DNA of 64,000 nucleotides from Taxillus chinensis (taxonomy: Eukaryota > Streptophyta > Magnoliopsida > Santalales > Loranthaceae): NCBI GenBank assembly GCA_023512835.1, contig CM042090.1:16979117-17043116 (forward strand), read 5' to 3'. Numbering within the stretch: position 1 is the first letter of the stretch; every line of letters begins with the position of its first letter. Positions 61,890 through 64,000 of the stretch are shown here, one piece after another. A model generated the notes under the pieces. It made no database searches, was not told the origin of the DNA, and saw nothing but the letters and a program-made list of their open reading frames with translations. A program made the position numbers and the translations under genes.

Positions 61890-63121
61890 CTAGCCAGCAA
61901 GGGGGTTAGCATGGATCGTCACCCGATTGAGCCTGATCTCAGCAAGAGGTCGATCCCCAGGTCCTGTTTGAGTCTGTAAAGACCCAAAACCAAGTTCATA
62001 CGAAGAGACATATAATGTTAAATGGAACTAACTCTACTACTGAACCATCATTTTCAATACTGCAGTAACATTTAAATAATTTTAAGCTCCCAAATCCCAA
62101 ATCCAGGAGAGGAGATAAGGGCATATAAGGAAACCCAAATTTAAAACTAAAACTAATGAAAAATTACCATTTTACTCGACAAATTCTTTAATTCTTTAGT
62201 TCGGTTTATAAAATAAGAAACTTATAATGTGCTTATGACTTTTTTTAAAATAAGGAGCTCATAACTTGTTTATAAGTAGAAAAAAGTATTTGAATAAAAA
62301 AAGTGTTCGATTTATATGTAGGACGAAATGACCAAATAAGTTTTATAATAGTTTTACAGGTATAGCAAACTTTTGCTGAGTTAAAATTTACACTGTAAGA
62401 CTTATAAGTTATTTTTAACTTATAAAATAAATATAAGATATAAACAGGTTATCAAATACTTAAAAAAAACAGTTCTGAATTATAAGTATTTTTGAGTCCT
62501 TATAAGTAACTAATAAGCCTAACCAATCAAGAGCTTAATTATTCTTTATTCCTTAAAAAAAGTATTTGAAATGTTAGCACATCAATTTTTTTTAGCACCT
62601 CCAAAACCTTGTTCACATTTATCAACAGAATCACTGTAGCATGGTTGGGGGGAGGGGGAGATCAAGATAGAAAAATGAACGAGTGTCCTCTGAGGTAGCA
62701 GTAGCATTGAGTTGAAGTAGCTAGGGTTAAGCTATAATTATTTATTTTTTTGAGGCCAAGTGTTACAGTTTCTAAATTAAAGGTTCTAGGCAACGTTTTG
62801 ATCTGGCTGTGTTTTTTTTTTCAAAACAAAATTATTTTAAAAAATTGTGATTCCAAAATTTACACAACTCAAAAGTAGTTTCTGATTCCACTGTTTTTAA
62901 AAATAATCATACTTTCAAAAATAATACTATCGTATCAAACAGGCCCCTAGAAATTAAATTACCTTTTCCATGATATCAAGGACTTCGAACCCATGAATAA
63001 CTTTTCCAAACACAGTATACAGTCCATTCAGATGTGGCTGCTTGGCATAGGTTATGAAGAACTGGCTTCCATTAGTATTGGGTCCACTGTTGGCCATTGC
63101 TAGCATCCCTCTTGCATTGTG
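61890..63121 (-). CDS. CYP18-1: Cyclophilin CYP18-1 (PPIL3-type peptidyl-prolyl isomerase), last two coding exons
   Basis: Exons 63121-62963 and 61973-61890 join in phase and give 80 residues plus TAG. They cover the C-terminal half of a single-domain cyclophilin of about 160 aa: [40 protein letters not shown], then [20 protein letters not shown] and NPLAG at the end. These match plant CYP18-1 and animal PPIL3. The isomerase core FFIT and the loop [11 protein letters not shown] are intact. The Trp that binds cyclosporin in human CypA is replaced (HLNGLY context), as is usual in this branch. PPIL3 proteins are associated with spliceosomes; that role here is by homology. The 5' exons are beyond 64000. 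In Arabidopsis CYP18-1 sits next to ARK2 and BIG3. Confidence 0.92.
61974..62962. other. CYP18-1 last intron with MITE-like AT-rich DNA
   Basis: The middle (about 62190-62530) is full of partly palindromic TTATAAGT/ACTTATAA words, as in eroded hAT- or Tourist-type MITEs. I could not fix its ends. Confidence 0.4.
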
Positions 63122-64000
63122 CTGGAATACAACAGGGCAATAAATAATTGGCGGTGAAAATACTAAAACTAAATAAGCAATGCTGTTCCACCATTTTTTT
63201 AGTAATACTGTTCCAACATTGCCAGATGCCAATATAACATATATACAGAATTGCGAACAAGCCCAAACATAAACCAGCATAGCCAAGTGTTGGAGCTCAC
63301 TAATATCTAAAATCTCAAACAAAATGCTACCAAAGAGACTTGTAAATCCCACTTAGATTTTTTATCTAAAAGGTCAACTGTTCCACCATTTTTTTAGTAA
63401 TACCGTTCCAACATTGCCAAACATATAGATACATAATTGTGAACAAAACTAACATAAACCAGCATAGCCAAGTGTTGAAGCTCACTAATATCTCAAATCT
63501 GAAACAAAATGCTACCAAAGAGACTCCTGTAAAACCCACTTAGATTTTTTATTTAAAAAGGTCAACTTTGCACCCCATACAAATAGGCTATATAACTCAA
63601 TCAAACCATTCCAAGCTTAATCTGGACACTCGACCCTCACCCTCTCAGCTTGGTAGAAAAGCTATGGACAATTGGGGAGGGGGTAGAAAAGCTATAGAAA
63701 AGGATTTTTCCCTGCTTGGTTCCTATAGAAAACAGTTTTTCATGTGAAAAGCAGTCAATACCAATACAGTACATGAATAGTACATGCCCATGGAAAAAAA
63801 AAATCCCACCAAAAACTGGATGAAAAATCATGGAAAATGAACATTACCAATTTTACAACCAAAATTACCCCTTTTCTACCTCAACCAACCAAACCTATGG
63901 AAAACGTTTTTTCTTTCTACCTTTTTTCCTCCCACCCCTTTTCCACTTTTTTTCTTCTACCCTTTTTCCATACTTTACCAAGCATACGGTCAGAGCTCCT
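63122..64000. other. CYP18-1 intron running off the window
   Basis: Non-coding DNA upstream of the exon at 63121. It holds a 195-bp tandem duplication, listed separately, and then T/C-rich DNA with an AGCTATGGAC-like short repeat near 63655-63705. No further exon was recognised. Confidence 0.5.
63184..63567. repeat. 195-bp tandem duplication in a CYP18-1 intron
   Basis: Copies start at 63184 and 63379 with TGTTCCACCATTTTTTTAGT. Both contain CATAAACCAGCATAGCCAAG and end in a CCACTTAGATTTTTTAT stretch. Small indels and substitutions separate them, so the duplication is older than the 126-bp and 284-bp ones. Confidence 0.88.

Noticed and set aside
61958..62948. GGTCCTGTTTGA (61960) and GGGGCCTGTTTGAT (reverse complement, 62947) as ends of a DNA transposon.
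   Set aside because: The left word spans the end of the last CYP18-1 coding exon and encodes conserved residues (TQTGPG), so it cannot be an element terminus. The right word alone is not enough.
1..64000. CRISPR array, bacterial operon or viral gene cluster.
   Set aside because: All recognised genes are intron-containing plant nuclear genes. Repeats are microsatellites, tandem duplications or transposon relics without regular spacers.

Overview
This 64 kb window is nuclear DNA from a dicot-type flowering plant. It is AT-rich with GT-AG introns, plant-specific gene families, and L1/RTE-type LINE and copia debris. I read six protein-coding genes from spliced homology. Four are complete: an armadillo-repeat kinesin, a plastid dihydrodipicolinate synthase, a LITTLE ZIPPER protein and an FHA/coiled-coil protein. 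Two run off the window: a BIG-type ARF-GEF, of which the C-terminal half is present, and the cyclophilin CYP18-1, of which the last two coding exons are present. Every exon joins in phase and I saw no internal stop in any of the six genes.

Layout: BIG ARF-GEF (+, 526-4568, six exons); 3.3 kb intergenic with a GC-rich island; ARK2/3-type kinesin (-, 21307-7879, 19 exons, 905 aa); DHDPS (+, 24755-28526, 3 exons, 365 aa); 4.3 kb with antisense LINE and copia gag remnants; ZPR (-, 33282-32868, 2 exons, 105 aa); 10.8 kb AT-rich gene-free DNA with long microsatellites; FHA/coiled-coil protein (-, 60757-44106, 13 exons, 1056 aa); 1.1 kb intergenic; CYP18-1 (-, 63121-61890 and beyond).

The most informative observation is gene order. 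As I recall Arabidopsis locus numbers, CYP18-1/ARK2/BIG3 are neighbours on chromosome 1, DHDPS2/ZPR1/an FHA protein are neighbours on chromosome 2, and BIG2/DHDPS1/ZPR2 lie together on chromosome 3. The window appears to hold the unsplit ancestral block that whole-genome duplication and gene loss later divided in Brassicaceae.

The genes do not form one pathway. They cover vesicle traffic (BIG), microtubule dynamics in tip growth (ARK), lysine synthesis (DHDPS), HD-ZIP III patterning feedback (ZPR), an unassigned phosphothreonine reader (FHA) and protein folding or splicing (CYP18-1). Transposon insertions sit in introns and intergenic DNA: a 5'-truncated LINE with a 13-bp target duplication in the kinesin, an older LINE in another kinesin intron, and a nested LINE plus MITE-like cluster in the FHA gene. 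I found no CRISPR array, rRNA, tRNA or novel multi-gene system.
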